A DNA stretch of 64,000 nucleotides from Pseudomonas delhiensis (GTDB taxonomy: Bacteria; Pseudomonadota; Gammaproteobacteria; Pseudomonadales; Pseudomonadaceae): the NCBI RefSeq assembly GCF_900187975.1, contig NZ_FZPC01000015.1, positions 1-64,000 of the forward strand. Reading direction: 5' to 3'. Under the pieces are notes generated by a model. The model was not told the DNA's origin. It saw only the letters and a list, made by a program, of their open reading frames with translations, and made no database searches. Below, piece by piece: positions 8,769-15,255 of the stretch (position 1 is its first letter; each line of letters opens with the position of its first letter). A program made the translations under genes and the position numbers.

Positions 8769-8801
8769 GCCCCGATCAGCACAGGGACGTGCTGTCGGGG
8801 C
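8769..8801. repeat. Imperfect inverted repeat, terminator-like
   Basis: The arms GCCCCGATCAGCAC (8769-8782) and GTGCTGTCGGGGC (8789-8801) pair with one bulged base. No T tract follows, so it is more likely a repeat remnant than a terminator. Confidence 0.5.
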
Positions 8802-9090
8802 GGGCCTCCGTGGCGGGGGAGTTCGCGAGGGTAGCCCGGCTCCATCGGGCCCGTATGTCGGGGCAAGCCTTTTTGGTTCCTTTTTGCGGGGGTGGCCTTC
8901 CACCGTTTGACAAAAGGGACTCGCCCGAGGGGGCGAAACAAGAAACATCAACGCACTCGGAGCGGCGCGCTACACCAAGCCCCCAAGTTTTTGGGTTATA
9001 CCCCTTCGGGCCAGCGCAAGCGCTGTTCGCGATGGAGCCGCGTCCCGCGTTCGCGGGAATGACGAGGTTAAGTGAGGTGCGCGGAACAAA

Positions 9091-9132
9091 GGTTCGCGAG
9101 CAAGAGCTAGGCGCCCCCCTCGATCCTACGAA
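9091..9132. repeat. Decayed REP element
   Basis: GGTTCGCGAGCAAGAGCTAG at one end and GATCCTACGAA at the other match the REP at 8616-8642, with about 15 extra bases inserted at the centre. It looks like a disrupted copy. Confidence 0.55.
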
Positions 9133-9200
9133 GAGCATCCATGCGCGGACCGTCAGACAGTTGCTCCTACGGGGGAGAAATACCGTGTTTCCCGGCAACC

Positions 9201-9333
9201 TGTAGGAGCGGTCCCTGCCCGCGATTTCGCGCGCAGGGCGCGTTCCTACATGGGAATGGTGTCGGTGGGGCGGCAAGGAGCGGATCTCATCCGCGAACCG
9301 TGCCGGAACCTCCGGCTATCGCGGACAAGGTCC
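9201..9333 (+). repeat. 132-bp intergenic repeat, copy 2
   Basis: Near-identical direct copy of 8311-8442. It begins TGTAGGAGCGGTCCCTGCCC and ends GCGGACAAGGTCC. The two copies bracket about 760 bp of repeat-rich DNA. Confidence 0.85.
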
Positions 9334-9367
9334 GCTCGACAGGCGGGACGACGGAGCCGGGGCCAAC

Positions 9368-9396
9368 GGCGGATAACGCCCGGGGCGTTATGCGCC
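9368..9396. repeat. 29-bp palindrome, copy 2
   Basis: GGCGGATAACGCC, the spacer CGG, then GGCGTTATGCGCC. It has identical arms to the copy at 8491-8519 and lies the same short distance downstream of the 132-bp unit. Confidence 0.8.
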
Positions 9397-9627
9397 CTAC
9401 GGTGCGATGGGGGAACGCCCGAGGGCGGGATAACCGGCCGGCGTCCTTGCCTGGCCCCCTCGGGCGCTCGGTTTCACTATGTTTCCGCCTGAGGCCCGGA
9501 GCGATTGACCGGGATCAATGCCTGCGGGCTGTTTCCGTGCGCAATGGTCGCACCGTTCAGTTGTCGTTCAGGTTTGGCGCTTCTTGCCCCGGGCCGGTGG
9601 GGCCATTCCCGCCAGGCCCTGGCAGGA

Positions 9628-9801
9628 TCAGCTTCCTTGCACCCAGTCGCGGGGATCCTGGGAGAAGTAGTGCCTGTTCAGGTCCAGGGCGTCGTAGGCG
9701 GCGGGATCGGCGTCGCGCTTCTCCCGGGCCTTCTCCAGCTGGGCGCAGCCCGTGGAGAAGAGAATGGCGAGCAACGGAATGACGATGGAAAGGCTTTTCA
9801 T
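9628..9801 (-). CDS. Small putative lipoprotein
   Basis: This short gene encodes 57 residues starting MKSLSIVIPLLAILFSTGCA. A basic start, a hydrophobic core and a Cys at position 19 make a plausible lipoprotein signal, although Ser at the -3 position is not ideal for a lipobox. The mature part is charged (QLEKAREKRDADPAAYDAL ... HYFSQDPRDWVQGS). It is last on the minus strand after the 125-residue hypothetical gene, 63 bp away. It is not recognised as any named family. Confidence 0.6.
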   Translation of the reverse strand: MKSLSIVIPLLAILFSTGCAQLEKAREKRDADPAAYDALDLNRHYFSQDPRDWVQGS

Positions 9802-9864
9802 GTTCGAACCTGCCAGGTCGAGTTGAACCGGAATATGGGGTTTGTGGTGCCGTCGGATGGCCCG

Positions 9865-10242
9865 CTAGCGTGGAGGGCCTTCCGTTGTGCAGATGCCGCT
9901 GCCCGCTGCCGGGGCGGTATGGAACCTCAGCCAGAAAGCCTCGCGGCACGTGGAGTCGAACGTCATGCGCCTGGGCTGTACCACGGCGGCCGCAGGGCCG
10001 TCGCGAACGACCTCGTAGGTGATCCAGCACTCGGCGCACAGCAGGGTTTCATCCGGCGGGTAGTCGTCCCGTTCCAGCATGCGGCGGATGATCACGCCAT
10101 CGCTGAACTCGTAGGTGGAGATCGACTGCCGGACTTCGAAGCCATTCTCATGCCAGTGGGTGCTGGTGGTGCTTTCGCGGACGATCCGGGGCTGCGTCGA
10201 GGTACCCAGGATCGCCGCGGCGTAGTGGGCCAGGTGGTGCAT
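9865..10242 (-). CDS. Hypothetical protein downstream of the cyd operon
   Basis: This 125-residue soluble-looking protein has no signal peptide and no membrane segment. Visible features are a CAECW motif in the middle, a basic PRRMTFDSTCREAFWLRF stretch and a low-complexity C-terminus. It begins 36 bp after the ybgE stop on the same strand, so it may be co-transcribed with the bd oxidase. Codon use resembles its neighbours. I do not recognise a family. Confidence 0.6.
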   Translation of the reverse strand: MHHLAHYAAAILGTSTQPRIVRESTTSTHWHENGFEVRQSISTYEFSDGVIIRRMLERDDYPPDETLLCAECWITYEVVRDGPAAAVVQPRRMTFDSTCREAFWLRFHTAPAAGSGICTTEGPPR

Positions 10243-10278
10243 GGGCGTGGTTCTTTCGATGTGAAGGGAAGGGCGGCC

Positions 10279-10578
10279 TCAGCTCGTCCGCACGTAGAGC
10301 AGCAGGCCATAGCCCAGCAGCATCAGCGGCCAGGCCACGGCCGGCCCGAACAGCAGGGCCCACAGCCGGCCGCGTGGATCGAAGCCCACCCCGTGGACGA
10401 AGCCGCCGCTCACCCCGAGCATCACCAGCATCAGCAGGCCATGGCTGTAGCCGCCGCGGGCATCGAGCATCAGCGCCGGGTGGATCAGCAGCACCAGCGC
10501 CAGCGGCGCCGCCAGGAGCAGCGAGGCGACGCGGCTCCAGCGGCGGCACAGGGCGCGTTCAGGACTGGCGGCTGTCAT
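10279..10578 (-). CDS. ybgE: Cyd operon protein YbgE
   Basis: This membrane protein of about 99 residues starts MTAASPERALCRRWSRVASL. It has three hydrophobic segments, with GGYSHGLLMLVMLGVSGGFVHG in the middle and GPAVAWPLMLLGYGLLLYV at the end. Size, hydropathy and position after cydX match YbgE of the cyd operon. The start (ATG at 10578) lies inside the end of cydX, overlapping it by 20 bp in another frame. Its role is not established in E. coli either. Confidence 0.8.
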   Translation of the reverse strand: MTAASPERALCRRWSRVASLLLAAPLALVLLIHPALMLDARGGYSHGLLMLVMLGVSGGFVHGVGFDPRGRLWALLFGPAVAWPLMLLGYGLLLYVRTS

Positions 10579-10675
10579 CGCTGTCCAGGTCCTGGGTGGT
10601 TTCCAGCCAGAGGGCGTTGATGATGCCGAAGCTGCAGGCCAGCAGCACACCGAGAATCCAGGTGAAGTACCACAT
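10559..10675 (-). CDS. cydX: CydX small subunit of cytochrome bd oxidase
   Basis: A 38-residue single-pass membrane protein begins MWYFTWILGVLLACSFGIIN and then ALWLE, which matches CydX. A hydrophilic tail (TTQDLDSDDSRQS) follows. CydX binds CydA and stabilises the haem site of the bd complex. It starts 12 bp after cydB, the standard position. The gene is too short for many annotation pipelines. Confidence 0.93.
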   Translation of the reverse strand: MWYFTWILGVLLACSFGIINALWLETTQDLDSDDSRQS

Positions 10676-10687
10676 GCTTGTCGCTCC

Positions 10688-11824
10688 TCAGTAGAGTCCG
10701 TGGGGGTTGGCATCGATGTGCCCGCGGCTCAGCCGGCCCCACATGCGCACGTAGCCCCAGAGGGTGTAGCAGAGGATCAGCGGGACGAAGATGCAGGCCA
10801 CGGCGAACATGATGCCGAGGGTCTTGTGGCTGGATACCGCGTCCCACAGGGTCAGGCTGGCCGCCGGGTTCTCGCTGGAGGGGAAGACGAAGGGGAACAG
10901 CGCGAAGCCGGCGGTGCAGAGCGTGCCGACGATGGCCAGGGCGCTGCCGAGGAAGGTCAGGCCGCCCTTGCCGCCGCTGGCGCTGGCCAGGGCGATGAGC
11001 CCGCCGAGGATGCCCAGCGCCGGGGCGAGCATCGTCAGCGGCTGGCGGTGGTAGTTGGCCAGCCAGCCGGCGTTGTCCAGCGTCACTGTCTTGTGCAGCG
11101 GGTTGAGCACCGCGTTGCCGTCCACCGCCGAGACCAGGCTGAAGCCGTGCATGCCCAGGCTGACCCAGAGCCCGGCGCCGATGAAGGCCGCCAGGTACGC
11201 CAGCGCGCACAATTGCGCGGCGCGGCGCGAGCGTTCGGCCAGCTCGCCGTCGGTGCGCAGCATCAGCCAGGCGCCGCCGTGCAGGCAGAACATGCTCAGG
11301 CTGACCACCCCGGCGAGCAGGGCGAAGGGGTTGAGCAGGGCGAAGAAGCCACCGTGGTAGGCCGGCCGCATCAGCTCGTCGAGGGTGAAGGGCAGGCCCT
11401 GGAACAGGTTGCCGAAGGCCACGCCGAACACCAGCGCCGGGACGAAGCCGCCGACGAACAGCGCCCAGTCCCAGGCCTTGCGCCAGCGCGGGCTCTCCAG
11501 CTTGCTGCGGTAGTCGAAGCCCACTGGCCGGCAGAACAGCGCGAACAGCACCAGCAGCATGGCCCAGTAGAGCCCGGAGAAGGCGGTGGCGTAGACCATC
11601 GGCCAGGCGGCGAAGAGGGCGCCGCCGGCGGTGATGAACCACACCTGGTTGCCGTCCCAGTGCGGGGCGATGGTGTTGATCGCCACGCGCCGCTCGTGGT
11701 CGTCCCGGGCGACGAAGGGCAGCAGCGCCATGGCGCCCATGTCGAAGCCGTCGGTGAGGGCGAAGCCGATCAGCAGCACGCCGATCAGCACCCACCAGGT
11801 GATCTTCAGGGTTTCGTAGTCCAT
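10688..11824 (-). CDS. cydB: Cytochrome bd quinol oxidase subunit II
   Basis: This 378-residue polytopic membrane protein starts MDYETLKITWWVLIGVLLIG. The following FALTDGFDMGAMALLPFVAR and HWDGNQVWFITAGGALFAAWP are diagnostic for CydB. With CydA it forms the quinol-oxidising, oxygen-reducing bd complex, which does not pump protons and tolerates inhibitors such as cyanide, NO and sulfide. It starts 10 bp after cydA on the minus strand. Confidence 0.96.
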   Translation of the reverse strand: MDYETLKITWWVLIGVLLIGFALTDGFDMGAMALLPFVARDDHERRVAINTIAPHWDGNQVWFITAGGALFAAWPMVYATAFSGLYWAMLLVLFALFCRPVGFDYRSKLESPRWRKAWDWALFVGGFVPALVFGVAFGNLFQGLPFTLDELMRPAYHGGFFALLNPFALLAGVVSLSMFCLHGGAWLMLRTDGELAERSRRAAQLCALAYLAAFIGAGLWVSLGMHGFSLVSAVDGNAVLNPLHKTVTLDNAGWLANYHRQPLTMLAPALGILGGLIALASASGGKGGLTFLGSALAIVGTLCTAGFALFPFVFPSSENPAASLTLWDAVSSHKTLGIMFAVACIFVPLILCYTLWGYVRMWGRLSRGHIDANPHGLY

Positions 11825-11834
11825 GGCGGGCTCC

Positions 11835-13412
11835 TCAGGCGGTGGCCGGGCGCTGCGCGGCGCCCTGCTCGAAGTGGTAGCGGCCGGTGTGCAGGCTCGA
11901 CGGGCCGAGGCGGGCGAACCTGATCATCAGGTACATCTCCACCACCAGCAGCAGGCTGTAGAAGGCGACCAGCGCGATCAGCGAGCCCCACAGGTCGTGG
12001 GTGCCCAGGCTGGAGGCGGACAGGTGCACCGGCAGCACTTCGCCGATGGACCACGGCTGGCGGCCGTGCTCGGCGACGTACCAGCCGGTCTGCGCGGCGA
12101 TCCAGGGCAGCGGCAGGCTCAGCAGCGCCCACTTCAGCAGCCAGGGCTTGCGTTCCTCGTGCTTGCGCGCCGAGGCCCAGAAGGCGCAGGCGAACAGGGC
12201 GAGCATGAGGAAGCCGCAGGCGACCATGATGCGGAAGCTGAAGAACAGCGTGAGCACGTCGGGGATGGTGTCCAGGGTGGCCAGGCGGATCTGCTCGTCG
12301 CTCGCGTCGACTACCTTGTCGGTGTATTTCTTCAGCAGCAGGCCGTAGCCCAGGTCCAGCTTGACCGCGTCGAAGGCGGCCAGGGTGGCCTTGGAAGTGT
12401 CGCCGCCGCGCAACTTCTCCAGCAGCGCATAGGCCGTCATGCCGTTGCGGATGCGCGTCTCGTGCTGCACCAGCAGGTCCTTGATGCCGGTGACCTCCTT
12501 GTCCAGCGAGCGGGTGGCGATGATGCCCAGCGCATAAGGGATCTTGATCGCGTAGTGGGTGCGCATCTGCTCCTGGTCGGGGATGCCGAACAGGGTGAAG
12601 CCGGCCGGCGCCTGCTCGGTGTTCCACTCGGCCTCGATGGCGGCCAGCTTGGTCTTCTGCACGTCGCCGATCTCGTAGCCGGATTCGTCGCCGAGGATGA
12701 TCACCGAGAGGATCGAGGCCAGGCCGAAGGCCGAGGCGATGGCGAAGGAGCGGCGGGCGAAGCCCTGGTCGCGCTTCTTCAGCAGGTAGTAGCTGGAGAT
12801 CGCCAGGACGAAGATGGCGCCGGTCACGTAGCCGGCGGCCACGGTGTGGACGAACTTGACCTGGGCCACCGGGTTGAACAGCAGGGCGCCGAAGTCGGTG
12901 AGTTCCATGCGCATGGTCTGGAAGTTGAATTCCGCGCCCACCGGGTTCTGCATCCAGCCGTTGGCGATCAGGATCCACAGCGCCGAGAGGTTCGAGCCCA
13001 GGGCCACCAGCCAGGTCACGCTCAGGTGCTGGACCTTCGACAGGCGATCCCAGCCGAAGAAGAACAGGCCGATGAAGGTGGACTCGAGGAAGAAGGCCAT
13101 CAGCCCCTCGATGGCCAGCGGCGCGCCGAAGATGTCGCCGACGTAGTGGGAGTAGTAGGCCCAGTTGGTGCCGAACTGGAACTCCATGGTCAGCCCGGTG
13201 GTGACGCCTAGGGCGAAGTTGATGCCGAACAGCTTGCCCCAGAACTGCGTCATGTCCTTGTACACCTGCTTGCCGGTCATCACGTAGACCGACTCCATGA
13301 TCGCCAGCAGGAAGGCGAGGCCCAGCGTCAATGGGACGAACAGGAAGTGGTACATCGCCGTCATGGCGAACTGCAGGCGTGACAGGTCGACTACGGCTTC
13401 GGAAATCATCAC
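11835..13412 (-). CDS. cydA: Cytochrome bd quinol oxidase subunit I, long-Q-loop type
   Basis: The 525-residue protein matches E. coli-type CydA. It has the N-terminal [19 protein letters not shown] with a haem-ligand His, the GRQPW motif near residue 440, and a long Q-loop ([20 protein letters not shown] ... [12 protein letters not shown]). The long loop separates it from the shorter CioA oxidases typical of Pseudomonas. The ATG overlaps the cydP stop by 4 bp. The order cydP-A-B-X-ybgE is a complete bd-I-like operon. Confidence 0.96.
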   Translation of the reverse strand: MMISEAVVDLSRLQFAMTAMYHFLFVPLTLGLAFLLAIMESVYVMTGKQVYKDMTQFWGKLFGINFALGVTTGLTMEFQFGTNWAYYSHYVGDIFGAPLAIEGLMAFFLESTFIGLFFFGWDRLSKVQHLSVTWLVALGSNLSALWILIANGWMQNPVGAEFNFQTMRMELTDFGALLFNPVAQVKFVHTVAAGYVTGAIFVLAISSYYLLKKRDQGFARRSFAIASAFGLASILSVIILGDESGYEIGDVQKTKLAAIEAEWNTEQAPAGFTLFGIPDQEQMRTHYAIKIPYALGIIATRSLDKEVTGIKDLLVQHETRIRNGMTAYALLEKLRGGDTSKATLAAFDAVKLDLGYGLLLKKYTDKVVDASDEQIRLATLDTIPDVLTLFFSFRIMVACGFLMLALFACAFWASARKHEERKPWLLKWALLSLPLPWIAAQTGWYVAEHGRQPWSIGEVLPVHLSASSLGTHDLWGSLIALVAFYSLLLVVEMYLMIRFARLGPSSLHTGRYHFEQGAAQRPATA

Positions 13413-13606
13413 GGGGACTCCTTGGCGGGGGTGGATGTGGGCGCGGGGGTGCCCAGCAGGTGCGCGCTGACCTGCCGTTCGCCCTCGACGGGAAGGGTGG
13501 GGTGGGCGAACCAGATGGCCTTGATGGCCAGGAGCAGGGCCAGCTTGATCAGCACGATGGCCGCCAGTTCCCTGACCAGCTTCGGGTAGCGGATTGACGC
13601 ACTCAC
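13409..13606 (-). CDS. cydP: CydP, small accessory protein of the cyd operon
   Basis: This 65-residue protein has one transmembrane segment ([21 protein letters not shown]) after a short basic N-terminus (SIRYPKLVR). This is the pattern of CydP, the putative small oxidase subunit encoded just before cydA in many proteobacteria. A GTG start at 13606 is chosen because AGAGGTG lies upstream at good spacing; the upstream ATG would add an unlikely 12-residue tail. It begins the cyd operon, 27 bp from the CsoR-type palindrome. Confidence 0.8.
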   Translation of the reverse strand: MSASIRYPKLVRELAAIVLIKLALLLAIKAIWFAHPTLPVEGERQVSAHLLGTPAPTSTPAKESP

Positions 13607-13632
13607 TTGTGCACCTCTGGAGCGGCTGCTGT

Positions 13633-13650
13633 AATACCCCATAGGGTATT
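13633..13650. promoter_or_regulatory. CsoR-family-type operator palindrome
   Basis: AATACCCCATAGGGTATT has perfect 7-bp arms (AATACCC/GGGTATT) around CATA. TACCC...GGGTA palindromes of this form are typical of CsoR-family repressor sites. It lies in the 184-bp gap between divergent cydP and the DUF2892-csoR pair, close enough to cydP to cover its promoter. A CsoR-family gene sits 490 bp away. Regulation is an inference. Confidence 0.65.
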
Positions 13651-13790
13651 TAAGAAGTGCCCTTCCAATGAGATGGCAGATTGACGCAGCAGGGGGGGCG
13701 AGGTATCGCCCGAGACCTGGCCCGGCAATCCGCGCCGCTCATGTTCACCGTGCCGGATGACCCGCGCGGGAGCTGACCAAGGAGATCGTC

Positions 13791-13988
13791 ATGAAAACGA
13801 ATGTCGGGACTGTCGACCGCGCTGTGCGCATCATCGTGGGGCTGCTGCTGATCGGGCTGAGCCTCGCCGGCATGATCGGCTGGTGGGGGTGGATCGGCGT
13901 AGTGCCGCTGGCCACCGGCATCTTCCGTTTCTGCCCGGCCTACCCGCTGCTGGGCATCAGTACCTGCAAGGCCTGCAAGCGAGCCTGA
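13791..13988 (+). CDS. DUF2892 (YgaP-type) membrane protein
   Basis: This 65-residue protein starts MKTNVGTVDRAVRIIVGLLL. It has two hydrophobic helices and a C-terminal CPAYPLLGISTCKACKRA, the PF11127 (YgaP-like transmembrane) pattern. In YgaP this domain anchors a rhodanese; stand-alone versions are common in sulfide and persulfide gene clusters. Three Cys near the end could take part in sulfur transfer. AAGGAG precedes the ATG. It is probably co-transcribed with the CsoR-family gene that follows. Confidence 0.82.
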   Translation: MKTNVGTVDRAVRIIVGLLLIGLSLAGMIGWWGWIGVVPLATGIFRFCPAYPLLGISTCKACKRA

Positions 13989-14136
13989 CGCAGGGCACGG
14001 GCCATGCCCGGCGGCTTCCCCGTCGCCGGGCTGGCTGTGCCCGGCGAACAGCGCTACCCTCACGTCCGGGCGCCGGGTTGCCAGGGATGGAGGCCGCATG
14101 GGGCCGTCACCTCGGGATGCGCGTTGGAAGGTACAC

Positions 14137-14406
14137 GTGAGTAGAAAAACCGATATCACCCCCCAGGAAGCGATGCTCAACCGCCTGGCCCGGATCGAGG
14201 GCCAGGTGCGCGGGTTGCAGGCCATGATCCGCCGGGGCGAGGAGTGCGAGACCATCGCGCTGCAGTTCCGCGCGGCGCGCAAGGCCCTGGACAAGGCCTA
14301 CCAGGAGCTGCTCGCCTGCCTGCTGGAAGAGGCCTTCGACGACCGCGAGCAGGACCCGGCGCAGACGTTGCAGCGGGTCCGGGCGATCTTCACGAAGTAC
14401 ACCTGA
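14137..14406 (+). CDS. CsoR/RcnR/FrmR-family repressor (CstR-like by context)
   Basis: This all-helical protein of about 89 residues contains LNRLARIEGQVRGLQAMI, the DUF156 (CsoR) signature. Cys37 aligns with the invariant ligand Cys, but the His and second Cys of copper-type CsoR are replaced by Leu62 and Ala66. Another Cys (61) lies one residue before the usual His. It is therefore unlikely to be a classical Cu sensor. Thiol or persulfide sensing, as in CstR, fits the neighbours (TauE, SQR, persulfide dioxygenase). GTG 14137 has GGAAGG upstream; ATG 14098, with GGAGG, is an alternative start adding 13 residues. Confidence 0.85.
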   Translation: MSRKTDITPQEAMLNRLARIEGQVRGLQAMIRRGEECETIALQFRAARKALDKAYQELLACLLEEAFDDREQDPAQTLQRVRAIFTKYT

Positions 14407-14450
14407 AGGCGGCGCCTGCTCGCCCTGGCGCATGCCTGGCGAATGTCCTT

Positions 14451-15245
14451 TCATATGACGCCCAGCGCCCCCAGGCTGCGGTAGAGCATGTACAGCGCGG
14501 TGGCGCCGATCAGGCTCGCGGACACCAGGTTCAGGGTGCCCTGGCTGCGTGACAGGCGCGTCGCCAGCCAGGCGCCGCACAGCCCGCCGGCCACCCCGCC
14601 GCTGATGAAGACCACCGCCAGCGGCCAGTCCACCAGGCCCGAGCGTGCGTAGTTGAATGCGGTGGTCAGGCCGAAGGCGGTCACCGCCACCAGCGAACTG
14701 CCCACGGCGAAGAGGATCGGCATGCGCGTGGCGGCCATCAGGCCGGGGACGATGAGGAAGCCGCCGCCGATGCCGAAGAACCCCGACAGGGCACCGGCCA
14801 GGCCGCCGAACGCCGCCAGCCGCGGGGCGTTGCCGCGGCCCAGCGCCACCGCGGCGTCCCCCTCGCTGGCGCGCCCGCGCAGCATCAGCGCCGCCACCAC
14901 CAGCATCAGCAGGGCGAACAGCACCAGCAGCTTCTGGCCGTCGAAGGCCTTGCCCAGGGACGAGCCGAAGAAGGCGCCGACCATCCCGACCAGCGCGAAC
15001 ACCGAGGCGCAGGGCCACTTCACGTTGCCCCGGCGGGCATGGTTGAGCAGGTTGGCGGCGGCGTTGGCGGCCACCGCCAGGGCGCTGGTGCCGATGGCGA
15101 CGTGGGGGTTGTCGACGCCGACCAGGTAGACCATCAGCGGCACGGCCAGGATCGAGCCGCCCCCGCCGACCAGGCCGAGGGTGAAGCCCACCAGCGATCC
15201 GGCGGCGGCGCCGAGCAGGTACTGCAACAGGCTGAGGGTCGGCAT
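14451..15245 (-). CDS. TauE/SafE family anion exporter
   Basis: This 264-residue membrane protein has about eight helices and the duplicated TauE/SafE pattern (GFTLGLVGGGGSILAVPLMV in the first half, LSGFFGIGGGFLIVPGLMA in the second). In sulfide-oxidation clusters such proteins are proposed to export sulfite or thiosulfate made by persulfide dioxygenase and sulfurtransferase. It is the last gene of the minus-strand unit pdo-sqr-tauE, 10 bp after the SQR fusion. Confidence 0.87.
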   Translation of the reverse strand: MPTLSLLQYLLGAAAGSLVGFTLGLVGGGGSILAVPLMVYLVGVDNPHVAIGTSALAVAANAAANLLNHARRGNVKWPCASVFALVGMVGAFFGSSLGKAFDGQKLLVLFALLMLVVAALMLRGRASEGDAAVALGRGNAPRLAAFGGLAGALSGFFGIGGGFLIVPGLMAATRMPILFAVGSSLVAVTAFGLTTAFNYARSGLVDWPLAVVFISGGVAGGLCGAWLATRLSRSQGTLNLVSASLIGATALYMLYRSLGALGVI

Positions 15246-15255
15246 CTTGGCCTCC

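Larger units (their letters stand above)
8289..9627. other. Non-coding repeat island
   Basis: About 1.3 kb without a credible gene. Every open frame here is short, lacks a ribosome site and changes composition within itself. The stretch is a patchwork of REP-like palindromes (GTAGGAGCG... CTCCTAC), a duplicated unit of about 132 bp, duplicated 29-bp palindromes, and other GC-rich repeat-like sequence around 8570-8610 and 8800-8990. The individual repeats are listed separately. Confidence 0.75.

Noticed and set aside
8249..9782. Several open frames of 80-213 codons over the repeat island
   Set aside because: They read through REP palindromes and the duplicated 132-bp unit, lack ribosome sites and match no family. 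Treated as non-coding.
13992..14030. CCCGGCG...CGCCGGG stem between DUF2892 and csoR as a terminator
   Set aside because: No T tract follows and the genes probably share a transcript. It may only modulate mRNA stability.
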